From assembly GCA_007694185.1 (NCBI GenBank), contig RECD01000127.1, positions 1 to 57,844 of the forward strand: a stretch of 57,844 nt of DNA, written 5' to 3'. Positions 44,201 to 52,397 of the stretch are shown one piece after another. A program made the translations under genes and the position numbers. Within the stretch, counting starts at the first letter, position 1. Each line of letters starts with the position of its first letter. The notes under the pieces are model-generated. The model did not search any database. It was not told the DNA's origin and saw only the letters and a program-made list of their open reading frames with translations. Source of the stretch: Planctomycetaceae bacterium. Its GTDB lineage: Bacteria > Planctomycetota > Planctomycetia > Pirellulales > Pirellulaceae.

Positions 44201-44371
44201 AGCCATGCCGGGGCATTCGCTGATCACGATCACCCGCGGCCGGGTCAGGTTCGGCAGCACGTCGATCGACAACTGCGAGCCGACGTAGCCACCCAAGACC
44301 AGGATGCCCAGCGCGATCGACACGATCAGCAGTCGGAAGCGGAGGGAGAAACGGATCAGCAGCGACAGCAT
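41267..44371 (-). CDS. CusA/CzcA-like RND efflux permease
   Basis: A 1034-residue inner-membrane proton-driven RND permease with 12 expected membrane helices. The periplasmic regions match the heavy-metal (CzcA/CusA) branch: GMAPEEVETRVTIPIENALN, LRTQADWVVGQRLRAIRGVS and QVLVDLHKMHTYEISLGEI. The membrane-helix-4 relay motif is GMLVDDAIVGVEN, with Asp403 and Asp404, and the first Asp of the CzcA DFG motif is replaced by Gly at the aligned position. This double-Asp form is like the hydrophobe-exporting (AcrB) branch, so the substrate is open. It lies downstream of the adaptor gene by 266 bases, on the same strand. A TolC-like gene is divergent from the adaptor. Confidence 0.92.
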   Translation of the reverse strand: MLSLLIRFSLRFRLLIVSIALGILVLGGYVGSQLSIDVLPNLTRPRVIVISECPGMAPEEVETRVTIPIENALNGATDVLDIRSTSDIGLSVVQVEFDWGQDIYRARQIVQERLATATDRLPTGVQPQLAPIASLLGQILLIGMWSEDGTTGPLELRTQADWVVGQRLRAIRGVSQVITMGGGRRQIQVLVDLHKMHTYEISLGEIERALLDANLNVTGGFVTDGAQELLVRGLGLIQDPATLGQVVVRPSARRPVLLKEVARIVEGPQAKRGDSSVDGRSAIVLTIQKQPDADTRRLTEEIVRTLEELRPSLPPDVVIRPTYLQRDFIDLGIANVIGALRDGSILVVIVLFAFLLNLRTTLITLVAIPLSLAVTAIVFYMLGLGINVMTLGGLAVGLGMLVDDAIVGVENAYRRLRERLLAGDDETPLGIVYEATVEVLGAIVISTVIVVIVFLPLFTLAGMEGRLFTPLAIAYLVSIVASTVVALTVTPALSLILLPASAIRAKPDNEGLVLQGLKKLAAPVIRFSLNRFGISLILAAAAIAVIVSAVGITRLGRDFLPAFDEGATQVNLYSAPGTSLDTMVEISRVADERFAELLRTEEHPNRPLANFTCKLGRAEQDEHIMGVNVAEYVMSLNPESNVTRPEMIRLLTEAVEDLPGVEHEIEQPIAHLISHMLSGVAAQIAIKIHGDDLDVLRRKAEEVRRAIEPIPGIADPFVEQQQTVPQLRFEIDYDALARYGIAARELTHLIETAMHGRVVSQLTDGQRFFDILVRMEDEYRLDLDNLDRLPVEMADGSRVRLGALVKVERGGGPNTIQRENARRRIVIRVNTLGGDLSGVVEQIRAAVAEQVAMPEGYYVSYGGQFEARQSAQRQILWFSLVSSLVVFAILYSAFPATRIVLQILAAVPAAFVGGVAALELTGQSLSIAAMVGFVSLGGIATRNGLLLVSTYQNLIPKFGMSPETILRGSLDRLAPVLMSALTTGLGLLPLVIGGTQPGKEILYPVATVIVGGLISSTLCEFLLRPGLFWFTRRW

Positions 44372-44637
44372 CGGGTGGTTCTAGCTTGCTTGAGGGGGCG
44401 ATCGCGATTGTCACGACCGGGTATCGCTTATCTTATTTGCCGATTCCGGATCGTTTCTCGCCACGGGCGAAGGTGCGGCCGCTGGTCGATCAGCGGCGCC
44501 GCAGGACGGGGATGGCGGGCATCGTGACGTCGCGGGGCTTTGTCAATCTGGATCGTGACGCCAGCACTCGGTCGAACGCCATGCGGGGCTGTGTGAAGCG
44601 CGGCCGGACGCAGCGAGTCGTTGCCGCCCACAACGGC
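44372..44637. other. Gap between RND adaptor and permease genes
   Basis: 266 bases, long for an operon. A 67-codon frame on the minus strand (44428-44631) has an Arg/His/Pro-rich translation with no family likeness. No hairpin or promoter stands out. The permease may have its own promoter here. Confidence 0.35.
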
Positions 44638-46146
44638 TCAATGATCATGGTCGTGAGCCATCCCGCCGCCGGAGGCTTGCAGCTTCCAGGCCAGGAACAG
44701 TTGATAGGCGTGGTTGAGTGCGACGAGATCGGCGATCTTCAGATCCCCGTCGTCGGCGATCACGACCCGATGTCGATCTTGATGCAGGATCTGAACGGGA
44801 ACCGGCTCGAACTCGAACTCACCCTGCCGAGGGACCCGTTCCAATCGCTCCGCTCGTTTGCGGTACCGCTGCAACGGCGAAACCCCCCGCTCTTTCACGC
44901 GAAATACGTACGCTTCCGGTCCGGAACGGACGACGGCATCCCGAGGCAAAACGATCTGGTTCGGCCACTCTTCCACCGGAACGAACAGGTGTGCCCGTTG
45001 CCCCGGCTTGAATTGCCACGAACGGAACAACCGGCCTTGGGCATCGCGGCTCTCCGTGACGACCCGATTGGGCAGCGACATGTAAAACGGAAAGGTCTGC
45101 GTCTGCTGGTCGACATGGTTGTCCATGTAGGTCACCCGCAGGTTTTCGATCCGTTCATGGCCGTCCCCTTCGCCCAGTTCCGCGGCAACGCCCCAATCAC
45201 GCTCGTTCAGCAGGCGGATCGCCGGGACGTCCAATTCGAAGGCTTCGCCCCGCAGGAACAGTTCGAAGTGATTGGCGATGTGACAAAGCTCTTCCCCCTT
45301 CAGGACGGCGCGACCAGGAAAGACGTCGATCCGCTCGATGGTGTAAACCGGCCCCGGATCGTCCGATTCGATCTCACCGATTTCTGTCTGAGCCTGCGGC
45401 AGCGGTGCGACTTCCAAATGAACGTCGATCTCACCGATCAACTCGCGCCGGGTCACGATCCGATCGACCTGTTCGTCCGATAGCCCGCGGAGGCGCAATT
45501 CTTGCAGCCGCGCCGACTTTTCGGAGTTCAGTTGCTTGAGTTGATACTCCAGTTCGAGTTTGCGGCGCCCCATGATCGCGCCGGATTCGGCGAGCGGTTC
45601 CAGCCGTTCGATTTCCGATTCGGTCAGGGTGGTCTTGATCAGCGTCTCCAGCAGCGTCAGTTGCGCCCGTTCCAACGCCTCGTCTGTCACCTGAACCGTG
45701 AACAGACGGTCGCCCGGTTCCAGCGATTGGCCGGGAAACTTGTGGATCTCGCGAACGATCCCTTGGATCGGCGAGGTCACCGTCAAGCCGCTCTGCCCCG
45801 GCTTTTCGATCACCAGCGCGGGGATGTGCAGTTGTTTGCGGAACGGCTCGCGGTCGATCAGCCCGAACCTCACCCCCAGGTTCTTGACCGCCTTAGCGGA
45901 GAGGTCGATGTGGTCGCCATGATCGTCACCGTGGTCATGATCATGATCGTGATCGTGATCGTGATCGTGATCGTGATCGTGATCGGACGACGCAGCGGAA
46001 ACGACTCGGGCGGCCGCAGCAACCGCTTCTACGCCAGGTGATTTCCCGCGATCGGCCCGCCAAGCCACGTAGCCGACCGCCAAGCCACCGATGAAAGTGG
46101 CGACGGAACAGGCCAACAGGATCGGCAGCGCGAGGCGTTTGGTCAT
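44638..46146 (-). CDS. RND periplasmic adaptor with His/Asp-rich segment
   Basis: A CusB/CzcB-like membrane fusion protein of about 502 residues that bridges permease and outer-membrane channel. The N-terminal anchor (LALPILLACSVATFIGGLAV) is followed near residue 55 by nine alternating Asp-His units and GDDHGDH, and the C-terminus ends AHDHDH. These are likely metal-ligand clusters. Next come the lipoyl-like hairpin (LTVTSPIQGIVREIHKFPGQ), a helical hairpin (LERAQLTLLETLIKTTLTES) and beta-barrel domains. The ATG at 46146 is chosen because the anchor begins right after it. It precedes the permease gene and diverges from the TolC gene. Confidence 0.9.
   Translation of the reverse strand: MTKRLALPILLACSVATFIGGLAVGYVAWRADRGKSPGVEAVAAAARVVSAASSDHDHDHDHDHDHDHDHDHGDDHGDHIDLSAKAVKNLGVRFGLIDREPFRKQLHIPALVIEKPGQSGLTVTSPIQGIVREIHKFPGQSLEPGDRLFTVQVTDEALERAQLTLLETLIKTTLTESEIERLEPLAESGAIMGRRKLELEYQLKQLNSEKSARLQELRLRGLSDEQVDRIVTRRELIGEIDVHLEVAPLPQAQTEIGEIESDDPGPVYTIERIDVFPGRAVLKGEELCHIANHFELFLRGEAFELDVPAIRLLNERDWGVAAELGEGDGHERIENLRVTYMDNHVDQQTQTFPFYMSLPNRVVTESRDAQGRLFRSWQFKPGQRAHLFVPVEEWPNQIVLPRDAVVRSGPEAYVFRVKERGVSPLQRYRKRAERLERVPRQGEFEFEPVPVQILHQDRHRVVIADDGDLKIADLVALNHAYQLFLAWKLQASGGGMAHDHDH
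45936..45983. repeat. GATCGT hexanucleotide repeat encoding Asp-His
   Basis: About eight near-perfect six-base units (GATCGT/GATCAT) code the Asp-His stretch of the adaptor. Changes in unit number would stay in frame, so metal-binding capacity could vary by slippage. Every unit contains GATC. Confidence 0.8.
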
Positions 46147-46433
46147 GTTTTCCTGACTCGGGAGGGGAATCGCGCGACTGGGGCGAATAACGAGACTTTG
46201 CGGACACAATTCATGCTCAAAGATAGACCATGGTTCGTGGGCAGACGAGGCGAAGTTGTCAATTCGGGTAGCCTTTGGTAGGCCGCACAGCCGTCGCGAC
46301 CCAATCCTCCGAGGGCCGATTGGCCGGCCCCGCATCGAATCCCCTCAGTCCGATCCTCACTCTCGGTCGATTCTGGTCGAGTAGGAACCGTCAGGGATGT
46401 GGAACGGATCACGGAGGGAGCCCGCTCGGGGTG
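46147..46433. promoter_or_regulatory. Divergent promoter region of the RND system
   Basis: 287 bases between the adaptor and TolC genes. No MerR-type dyad or clear operator could be seen. It should hold both promoters, but I cannot place the boxes with confidence. Confidence 0.4.
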
Positions 46434-47822
46434 ATGGACAATACTGCCACAAACCGTTCGTCACTCGACACAGCACCCGTAGGGCGGATGGCCCGCCGGG
46501 CGGCACTCGCGATCGCCTGCACGCTGGCTTCTGCACCCATGGGCGCGGCGCAAGGCCAAGAGACGCGGCCCACGGTCCGGCGGTTGCCGAGTGTGAAGGC
46601 CGAATCGGTGCCTGCTCCGCCGTCGATCGGGGAAGCGACTTCCGGCCCCAGTCAGCTCGATCGGCTGACCGAGTTCGCGATCATGCAGCATCCCGAGTTG
46701 GCCGGGGCGCGTGCGCGGGTCAGCCAAGAAGCCGGCTTGCGGTTCCAGGCGACCCGCAAGCCGAATCCTTGGCTCGGCTATTCGGCGACCGAAATCGGCA
46801 ACGAGGGGCGCGGCGGTCAGCAAGGTCTGTTTGTTGCCCAAGAATGGGTCACGGCAGGCAAATTGGGATTGGCCGATCAGGTCGGCCACTGGAAGACTCG
46901 GGCCGCGCAGGAACGGGCTGAGGTCGCGAGGTTGCGGGTGGGGCTGCGGGTCGGAACGCAATACTGGTCCTTGGTCGCGGCACGCCACCGCGTCGAATTG
47001 CTGCGTCAGTTGGAGGGGCTGCTCGAGGATGCCGTGCGGATCAATCGATCACTCCAAGAGGCGGCGGAGATCGAACGCGGCACGCTGCTGCAAGCGCAAT
47101 TGGAAAAGGGCCAGATCACGGCGGCCCTGCGGCAGGCCCAAGCGGGGCTGCGAGCCCGTTCGGCAGCCTTGGCGGCGACCCTGGGAACGGATGTCGCCTT
47201 CGTCGAGGGAGTGCCGAGCGATCCTTGGCCGGAACCGAGTTTGCCCGATGACTCCGAGTCGCCCCAACTCGGCTTTCGGATTGATGACCAGCCCTACGCG
47301 ACGAGCCCCGAGCTGATGGTCGCCCAAGCGGTTCTGGAGACCGCGCGCTGGGATCTGCGTTTGGCGGAGACGCAGGTCGTGTCCAATGTCGACAGTTACG
47401 CCGCGGTGCAGCGAGATCTGGTGACCGATCACACGATCGTCAGCGTCCAGGTGGGGATGGCGCTGCCGCTGCATGATCGCAAGTCCGGCTTGATTCGGGC
47501 GGCCCGAGCGGAGATCGCTCGCGCCGAGGCCGATTACGCCCGTACCTACCGCCACCTTCAATCCCGTTGGGCGGACGCCGTCGGCGAATACCGGGCGGCC
47601 TGGGAATTGGTACTCGAAATCGAACAGCAGTTGCTGCGATTGGCCGAGGAACGATTGGAACTGGCCCGTCGCGCTCACGGCCAAGGGGAGCTCGAGTATC
47701 TCGAACTGCTAACGGCCCAGCGGTCGTTCCTGGCGATCCGCCAAGCCGCGATCGACGCCCGGCAGCAAGCCGCGATCGCCTCGGTCCGACTCACCCAACT
47801 GGTCGTCGAAGACCAGCCGTAG
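46434..47822 (+). CDS. TolC/CusC-like outer membrane channel of the RND system
   Basis: About 462 residues of the OEP family, the outer-membrane exit duct for the divergent adaptor and permease. A signal peptide is visible (ALAIACTLASAPMGAAQGQ). NPWLGYSATEIGNEGRGGQQ and LFVAQEWVTAGKLGLADQVG match the CzcC/CusC first-repeat pattern; VVSNVDSYAAVQRDLVTDHT and VGMALPLHDRKSGLIRAARA form the second. The heptad-rich C-terminal helix ends in LELLTAQRSFLAIRQAAIDA. The start could be the ATG at 46434 or at 46488; the first keeps a longer leader. Unlike the TolC-like protein at 12.1 kb, it has no lipobox. Confidence 0.87.
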   Translation: MDNTATNRSSLDTAPVGRMARRAALAIACTLASAPMGAAQGQETRPTVRRLPSVKAESVPAPPSIGEATSGPSQLDRLTEFAIMQHPELAGARARVSQEAGLRFQATRKPNPWLGYSATEIGNEGRGGQQGLFVAQEWVTAGKLGLADQVGHWKTRAAQERAEVARLRVGLRVGTQYWSLVAARHRVELLRQLEGLLEDAVRINRSLQEAAEIERGTLLQAQLEKGQITAALRQAQAGLRARSAALAATLGTDVAFVEGVPSDPWPEPSLPDDSESPQLGFRIDDQPYATSPELMVAQAVLETARWDLRLAETQVVSNVDSYAAVQRDLVTDHTIVSVQVGMALPLHDRKSGLIRAARAEIARAEADYARTYRHLQSRWADAVGEYRAAWELVLEIEQQLLRLAEERLELARRAHGQGELEYLELLTAQRSFLAIRQAAIDARQQAAIASVRLTQLVVEDQP

Positions 47823-47888
47823 CAGGCAGGTGGCAGCCGGCAGTCGCGACAACCCGAGCCAACTGAAGAACCCTCACGGTTCCCCTCG

Positions 47889-49286
47889 CTAATCGGCGAC
47901 CAGGCAATGCCGGTTAGCCATGCTGATCCCGCTCAGGATCGCCCCAACGATCCCGACAAAGCCCTGATCGGTGCCGCACAGGAACAGGTTGTTCAGGTGG
48001 GTGGAACCGTCCAGCCGCTTGTCGGGCGCGCCATAGACGGCGCCGTTGTCGTGCCAGGTGAACCGCCGAATGGTCTTGGGAGTGAAGATGTCGGTGGCGA
48101 TGGTGTGGCGGCGAAAATCGGGCATGAAGCGGACGGCCGAAGCGACGGCCGATTCGTACTGGGCAACCTTCTCGGCGGCATAGCGGGTCTCGGACAGCCC
48201 GCACCACAGGTCATGGTTGGCCAGGGTCGTGATCCGGATCACGCCGTCGGGCAATTCCCCCTCGGCGGCACCGTAACGGTAGTTGTTGGGGGAACAGATC
48301 ACGCCGGTCCGGACATCGCAGAGAGATTCCTCCGGGCGTCTCCAGTGAAACTGATCGCTGTCGTTGTAGAACACGATCGTACGATCGAAGCCGAAGTCAC
48401 GCGGCTGTTTGTCGAGGATCGAAATCGACTCGATGAAGCTGAGTCGGCCCGCTTTGGCGACGTCGACTTCCGTGATGTCATCACACAGCCTCAAGGTTTC
48501 GATCGTGCCGGCGGACGACAGGATGCGTCGGCCAGCGATTTCGGTGCCGTCGTCCAAAACAACCCCGACGGCCCGGCCGTTTTCGACCCGGATCCGTGAC
48601 ACGCCGCTCCGCAGTTTCAGCTCCCCGCCCAACCCGCGGAATTTGCGGACCAAGTTCTTCAGGATCACCCGCACCCCTTTGAACGGCCGGGCGAAACCTT
48701 CCAGGTAGCAGGCCCGGAACATGATGCAGAACTGCCCGTAATCCATGTCGTCTTCGCGGGCGTTGCCGTACCACATCAACGGGCAGAGCAGCATCTCGCG
48801 GAGCAACGGATCGGGGATCAGTTCCGTGAGGACCTCGCGGGAGCTGCGGGTAAACGTGGGGTCGTCGCCGCTCAGGTCGTCATAGTCGAGCAGCGATTGG
48901 TGGAGTTTGCGAAAGCCATCGACGCAGTCGGGAAACTCCCGCGCGACCTCGCTCTCCAGCAACTCGATGTCGTTACCGAAGTCCAAATTCACGCCGGGGA
49001 ACCGGATCGACGAGCCGATCTGTTCAGCCAGGGCAAAATCTTCCCAGTTGAAACGAAGTTGGCGGATCAATTTCGCCAACGGGCCCCGCTTCGTACCCTT
49101 CTTCGCGAAATTGGTCATCGCATGCAGGCCGACGTCGTAGTCGCGGCCACCCATGCGGTAGAAAGAATTGAGCCCGCCGATCGTGTAGTGGCGTTCCAGT
49201 ATGCAGACACGCTGGTCAAAGTGTGCCAGCCGGATGCCGGCCGCTAGGCCGCTCATGCCGGCACCGATGATGATCGTGTCGTACAT
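47889..49286 (-). CDS. CrtI/phytoene-desaturase-like FAD oxidoreductase
   Basis: A 465-residue flavoenzyme with the N-terminal dinucleotide motif IIIGAGMSGLAAGIRLAHF, an ERHYTIGGLNSFY block typical of CrtI/CrtISO relatives, and a C-terminal FAD block NNLFLCGTDQGFVGIVGAIL. It could desaturate, isomerise or saturate a polyene or acyl chain. It starts eight bases after the acyl carrier protein gene and is in the same operon as a ketosynthase, so an ACP-bound acyl or polyene substrate is more likely than a free carotenoid. No crtB or other carotenoid gene is nearby. The exact reaction is unknown. Confidence 0.85.
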   Translation of the reverse strand: MYDTIIIGAGMSGLAAGIRLAHFDQRVCILERHYTIGGLNSFYRMGGRDYDVGLHAMTNFAKKGTKRGPLAKLIRQLRFNWEDFALAEQIGSSIRFPGVNLDFGNDIELLESEVAREFPDCVDGFRKLHQSLLDYDDLSGDDPTFTRSSREVLTELIPDPLLREMLLCPLMWYGNAREDDMDYGQFCIMFRACYLEGFARPFKGVRVILKNLVRKFRGLGGELKLRSGVSRIRVENGRAVGVVLDDGTEIAGRRILSSAGTIETLRLCDDITEVDVAKAGRLSFIESISILDKQPRDFGFDRTIVFYNDSDQFHWRRPEESLCDVRTGVICSPNNYRYGAAEGELPDGVIRITTLANHDLWCGLSETRYAAEKVAQYESAVASAVRFMPDFRRHTIATDIFTPKTIRRFTWHDNGAVYGAPDKRLDGSTHLNNLFLCGTDQGFVGIVGAILSGISMANRHCLVAD

Positions 49287-49294
49287 CCGAGGGG

Positions 49295-49555
49295 TCAGGC
49301 CTTCACGATGTCCCGCATCTTCGGTTCGAGGTAGCTCACGGTCGAGCCCATGCTCGCCAAATGGCCGTAATCTTCCTCGGGGATCTGGACCCGATGACGC
49401 TTCCGGAGCTCCATGACGATGTCGAGGAAGTCCATGCTGTCGAGTTCCATTTGTTCGCGAAAGCTGACGTCGTCGACGAGCTCATCGAGGTTTTCGTCCG
49501 GGGCGATATCGCCGAGGATGTCGAGGATCTCTTCGCGAATTTCGGCGGGACTCAT
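49295..49555 (-). CDS. Acyl carrier protein
   Basis: 86 residues, the usual size. The phosphopantetheine site is Ser40 in MELDSMDFLDIVMELRKRH. Helix 1 (IREEILDILGDIAP) and the acidic helix 2 are typical. Compared with housekeeping AcpP, the site reads DSMDFLD and the C-terminus is more polar, so this is probably a dedicated carrier for the adjacent ketosynthase and flavoenzyme. The gap to the ketosynthase is 139 bases and to the flavoenzyme only eight. Confidence 0.9.
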   Translation of the reverse strand: MSPAEIREEILDILGDIAPDENLDELVDDVSFREQMELDSMDFLDIVMELRKRHRVQIPEEDYGHLASMGSTVSYLEPKMRDIVKA

Positions 49556-49694
49556 GGGCTTTGGTGACTCCGGGAACGTACCTGGGCGGCGGATAACAAG
49601 GGATGATTCTAGCAGCGATGACGCGCGCGGCAGAGGGGGACGGGTAGCGATGTCGATCGATTGTCAGTCGCGGACGGAACCGTGGTTTAACCGA

Positions 49695-50954
49695 TCAAAC
49701 CCGCCGAATGATCACCACCGAATTGATGCCGAGCATGCCGAACGAATTGTTGAGGATGTAATCGACACCGGCAACCTCCTGGGCGTCGGCGGTGACGAGA
49801 CCGGGAAGTTCGCAGGCCGGGTCGAGGTGGTCGACGTTGATCGTCGGGTGGACCACATTGTCTCGAAAGGCGGGGAGGTTGCCTGCCAATTCGAGTGCCC
49901 CAGCCGCGCCCATCGCGTGCCCGATGAAACTTTTGGTGTTGTTGATGCGAACCGTTTTGCATTCGCCGAACACGCTCCGCAGCGCCACGCATTCCTGCGT
50001 GTCACCGCTGCTGGTACCCGTCGCGTGCGTGCTGACGATGTCGATGTCTTCGGGTTCCAGTCCCGCGCGACGCAGCGCCAACTGGACGCACTGAGCCTGA
50101 CGCTCGGGATTGGGCAGGACGAAGTCGGTGGCGTCCGTGTTGATCGCGTAACCGGCCAACTCCCCATAAATCTCGGCCCCCCGCTGACGGGCGTCGCTAA
50201 GCCGTTCCAAAACGTAGATGCAACTCCCTTCGGCGACGACGATCCCGTTGCGGTCGCGGTCGAACGGGCGGCTGGCTTTGGCCGGGTCGCTGTGGCTGGC
50301 CAACGCGTTTTGGCTGTTGAAGCTGGCGAAGATCCCGAAGGTGTGGATGCTCTCGCTCGTACCGCCGGCCAGGGCGACATCGCATTCGTCCAACCGTAAC
50401 ATCTGGGCACCCTGGATCAGCCCCGCGTTGCCGGCCGCACAGGCCGCACCGATCGTGTAATGCGGTCCGGTCACCCCGAGGTTCAACGCGATTTCGCCCG
50501 CCGGGTTGTTGGCGACGGTTCGCGGGTTGTGGTGATGCGACCAAACGGAGGTGTCGTAATCGAACCCCTTGATTTGGTAGATCTCGTTCTCCGTCTCGAC
50601 GTTGCCATGTTCGGTTACGCCGATGTAGATCCCGACGCGGGAACGGTCGAAGTTTTCCCACCCGAGCCCGCTGTGGCGGATCGCCTCATTCGCCGCGTAG
50701 ATCCCGATGCTCCCGGCCCGCGTCCCACGGCGGAGATCTTTCTTGGTTTGGTAACGTTGCGAGTCGAAGTCGCAGACTCCGGCCAGCGTCGCGCCGAAGT
50801 ACCGGACCTCGTATGGCTGGACGCCACTGCGGTGCTCCAAGAGCGCCTGGCGAAAATTAGCCCAATCGTTGCCGTTAGGCGACGTCAAGCCGACGCCGGT
50901 GATCACGATCCGCTGGGAATCGGGCAACAAATCGACACGGGATGGGGCGATCAC
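49695..50954 (-). CDS. Beta-ketoacyl-ACP synthase (FabF-like)
   Basis: About 419 residues from a GTG at 50954 (the frame stays open to a TTG at 51017). It is a decarboxylating condensing enzyme. The Cys-His-His triad is complete: Cys172 in IGAACAAGNAG, His310 in STHATGTSSGD and His346 in SFIGHAMGAAG. RIVITGVGLTSPNGND is the usual FabF N-terminus. Housekeeping FabF normally lies with other fab genes; here the partners are a dedicated ACP and a CrtI-like enzyme, so a specialised lipid or polyene role is inferred. A kinase gene lies upstream on the same strand. Confidence 0.9.
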   Translation of the reverse strand: MIAPSRVDLLPDSQRIVITGVGLTSPNGNDWANFRQALLEHRSGVQPYEVRYFGATLAGVCDFDSQRYQTKKDLRRGTRAGSIGIYAANEAIRHSGLGWENFDRSRVGIYIGVTEHGNVETENEIYQIKGFDYDTSVWSHHHNPRTVANNPAGEIALNLGVTGPHYTIGAACAAGNAGLIQGAQMLRLDECDVALAGGTSESIHTFGIFASFNSQNALASHSDPAKASRPFDRDRNGIVVAEGSCIYVLERLSDARQRGAEIYGELAGYAINTDATDFVLPNPERQAQCVQLALRRAGLEPEDIDIVSTHATGTSSGDTQECVALRSVFGECKTVRINNTKSFIGHAMGAAGALELAGNLPAFRDNVVHPTINVDHLDPACELPGLVTADAQEVAGVDYILNNSFGMLGINSVVIIRRV

Positions 50955-51151
50955 GAGGAGTACACATCGACACAAAAGAGGGGATGGTCCGAGTCGGCCG
51001 GAGTCACGCTCCCCCAAGCTCGGTCAAAGCAGGATATCGGACATTCAAAAAGTAACCGGCCGACCGTTTTTTGACAATCACCGCCAACGGTTCCCGGGGC
51101 CGTTACGAGGCAGCTCCGGAACTTGCCGAGCCCCACCGAAAGGGGGAGTCG

Positions 51152-52195
51152 TCAACGTTTGAAGGCCAAGTAGGCCAAGCAGAGGCTGATCAGCGTGAGT
51201 AAGATCAGCGCCAGTCGTCCCCAAGAGACATTTTGGCGCGGCATCCCCCCCAGCCGGGCGATGATCTGTTCTTGCAGCATCTGTCGCCCCAGGTCGCTGA
51301 CCTGCCCGGCCGAAACGTCGGGCCCGGAAGTTTCCTCGCCGACCGCGACGGGGCGATCCCGCAGATGGTACTGATCCATGATTTGAAACATTCGTCCTTG
51401 CACCTCCCGCGCGTTGAACGGCCGGTCCTCCGGCTTCTTGGCCAGCAAGCGGACGATGATCTCGTCCAGCTCCGGAGGGCAATCGGGGACGAAACGGCGG
51501 GGATGCGGCGGCTCGGCGCGCAGGTGCTGCTCGAACAACTGAGGAAAATGTTCGGCGACGAACGGCTTCCGCCCCGTCAGCATCTCAAACAGGCAGCATC
51601 CCAACGCGTACAGGTCGGCCTTGCCCGAGATCGACGCGTCACCGGTGATCTGCTCGGGGGCCATGTAGGCGTGGGTCCCGACTGTCAGCCCTTGGTCGGT
51701 CAGGTCCGCCGAGCTGACGTCGCGGGCGATCCCGAAATCGCCCAGCTTGATGCCGCCGTCTCGCGTCACGAACAGGTTGCCGGGCTTGAGGTCTCGGTGG
51801 ATCACCCCATGGTTGTGGGCGCACTGCAGCGCCGAGCAGATCTGAGCGGCCGCGTTGACCACCATCGGCCACGCCAAACCGCTGCCGCCGCCGTCCTGGA
51901 GCAGGTCGCGAAACGAGCCGCCTTCGACCAGTTCCATGATGTAGAAGAGGTTGCCGTCGGCATCCTCACCCCCGCCGAAATAGCCGATGACGTTGGGGTG
52001 TCGCAGCCGCCGCAAGATCAGCATTTCGCGGCGAAATCTCGCTCCGATCAGCGGGTCGCGGCTGATCGCCGGGTGCAGACGCTTGATCGCGACCGCTTGC
52101 CCCGTCGACTTCTCAACGGCCGCGTAGATCGTTCCCACCGTGCCGACACCCAGAACCGCACCGAGTTCGTAATCACCCAGATTGAGCCTGGACAT
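51152..52195 (-). CDS. Membrane-anchored serine/threonine protein kinase
   Basis: 347 residues: a PknB-like kinase domain (about 8-265) with a C-terminal anchor (LALILLTLISLCLAYLAF). All key sites are present: the glycine loop LGVGTVGTIYA, Lys38 in VAIKRL, catalytic Asp135 in HRDLKPGN, DFGIA, and the activation segment end GTHAYMAPEQ. There is no extracytoplasmic sensor; the chain ends KR right after the anchor, so signal input must come from partners. It lies between rplU and the ketosynthase on the same strand, with about 200 bases on each side, so an operon is not certain. Confidence 0.94.
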   Translation of the reverse strand: MSRLNLGDYELGAVLGVGTVGTIYAAVEKSTGQAVAIKRLHPAISRDPLIGARFRREMLILRRLRHPNVIGYFGGGEDADGNLFYIMELVEGGSFRDLLQDGGGSGLAWPMVVNAAAQICSALQCAHNHGVIHRDLKPGNLFVTRDGGIKLGDFGIARDVSSADLTDQGLTVGTHAYMAPEQITGDASISGKADLYALGCCLFEMLTGRKPFVAEHFPQLFEQHLRAEPPHPRRFVPDCPPELDEIIVRLLAKKPEDRPFNAREVQGRMFQIMDQYHLRDRPVAVGEETSGPDVSAGQVSDLGRQMLQEQIIARLGGMPRQNVSWGRLALILLTLISLCLAYLAFKR

Positions 52196-52397
52196 GGTCG
52201 GTCATCCGGGGCGGGAAATCGGGCCCATGGCGTGATCGCGCAATGGTGCCCCGCGGAACACGAAGCCGCGGCGGGTGGGTGCGGGCAGCAAGTTGGGAAA
52301 AGAGGAATGGAGCAGCAATGACGGACAGCTCCGGTCCCGGACGCTGCGATCAACGGCCGGGACCTCCGCTGTCCCCTCGGAAGCGTCAACTTGAGGC

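Noticed and set aside
42827-44527. A 566-codon plus-strand frame opposite the RND permease gene
   Set aside because: It is Gln/Asp/Arg-rich, with no family likeness, and lies antisense to a clear RND permease; GC-rich codon bias opens such frames.
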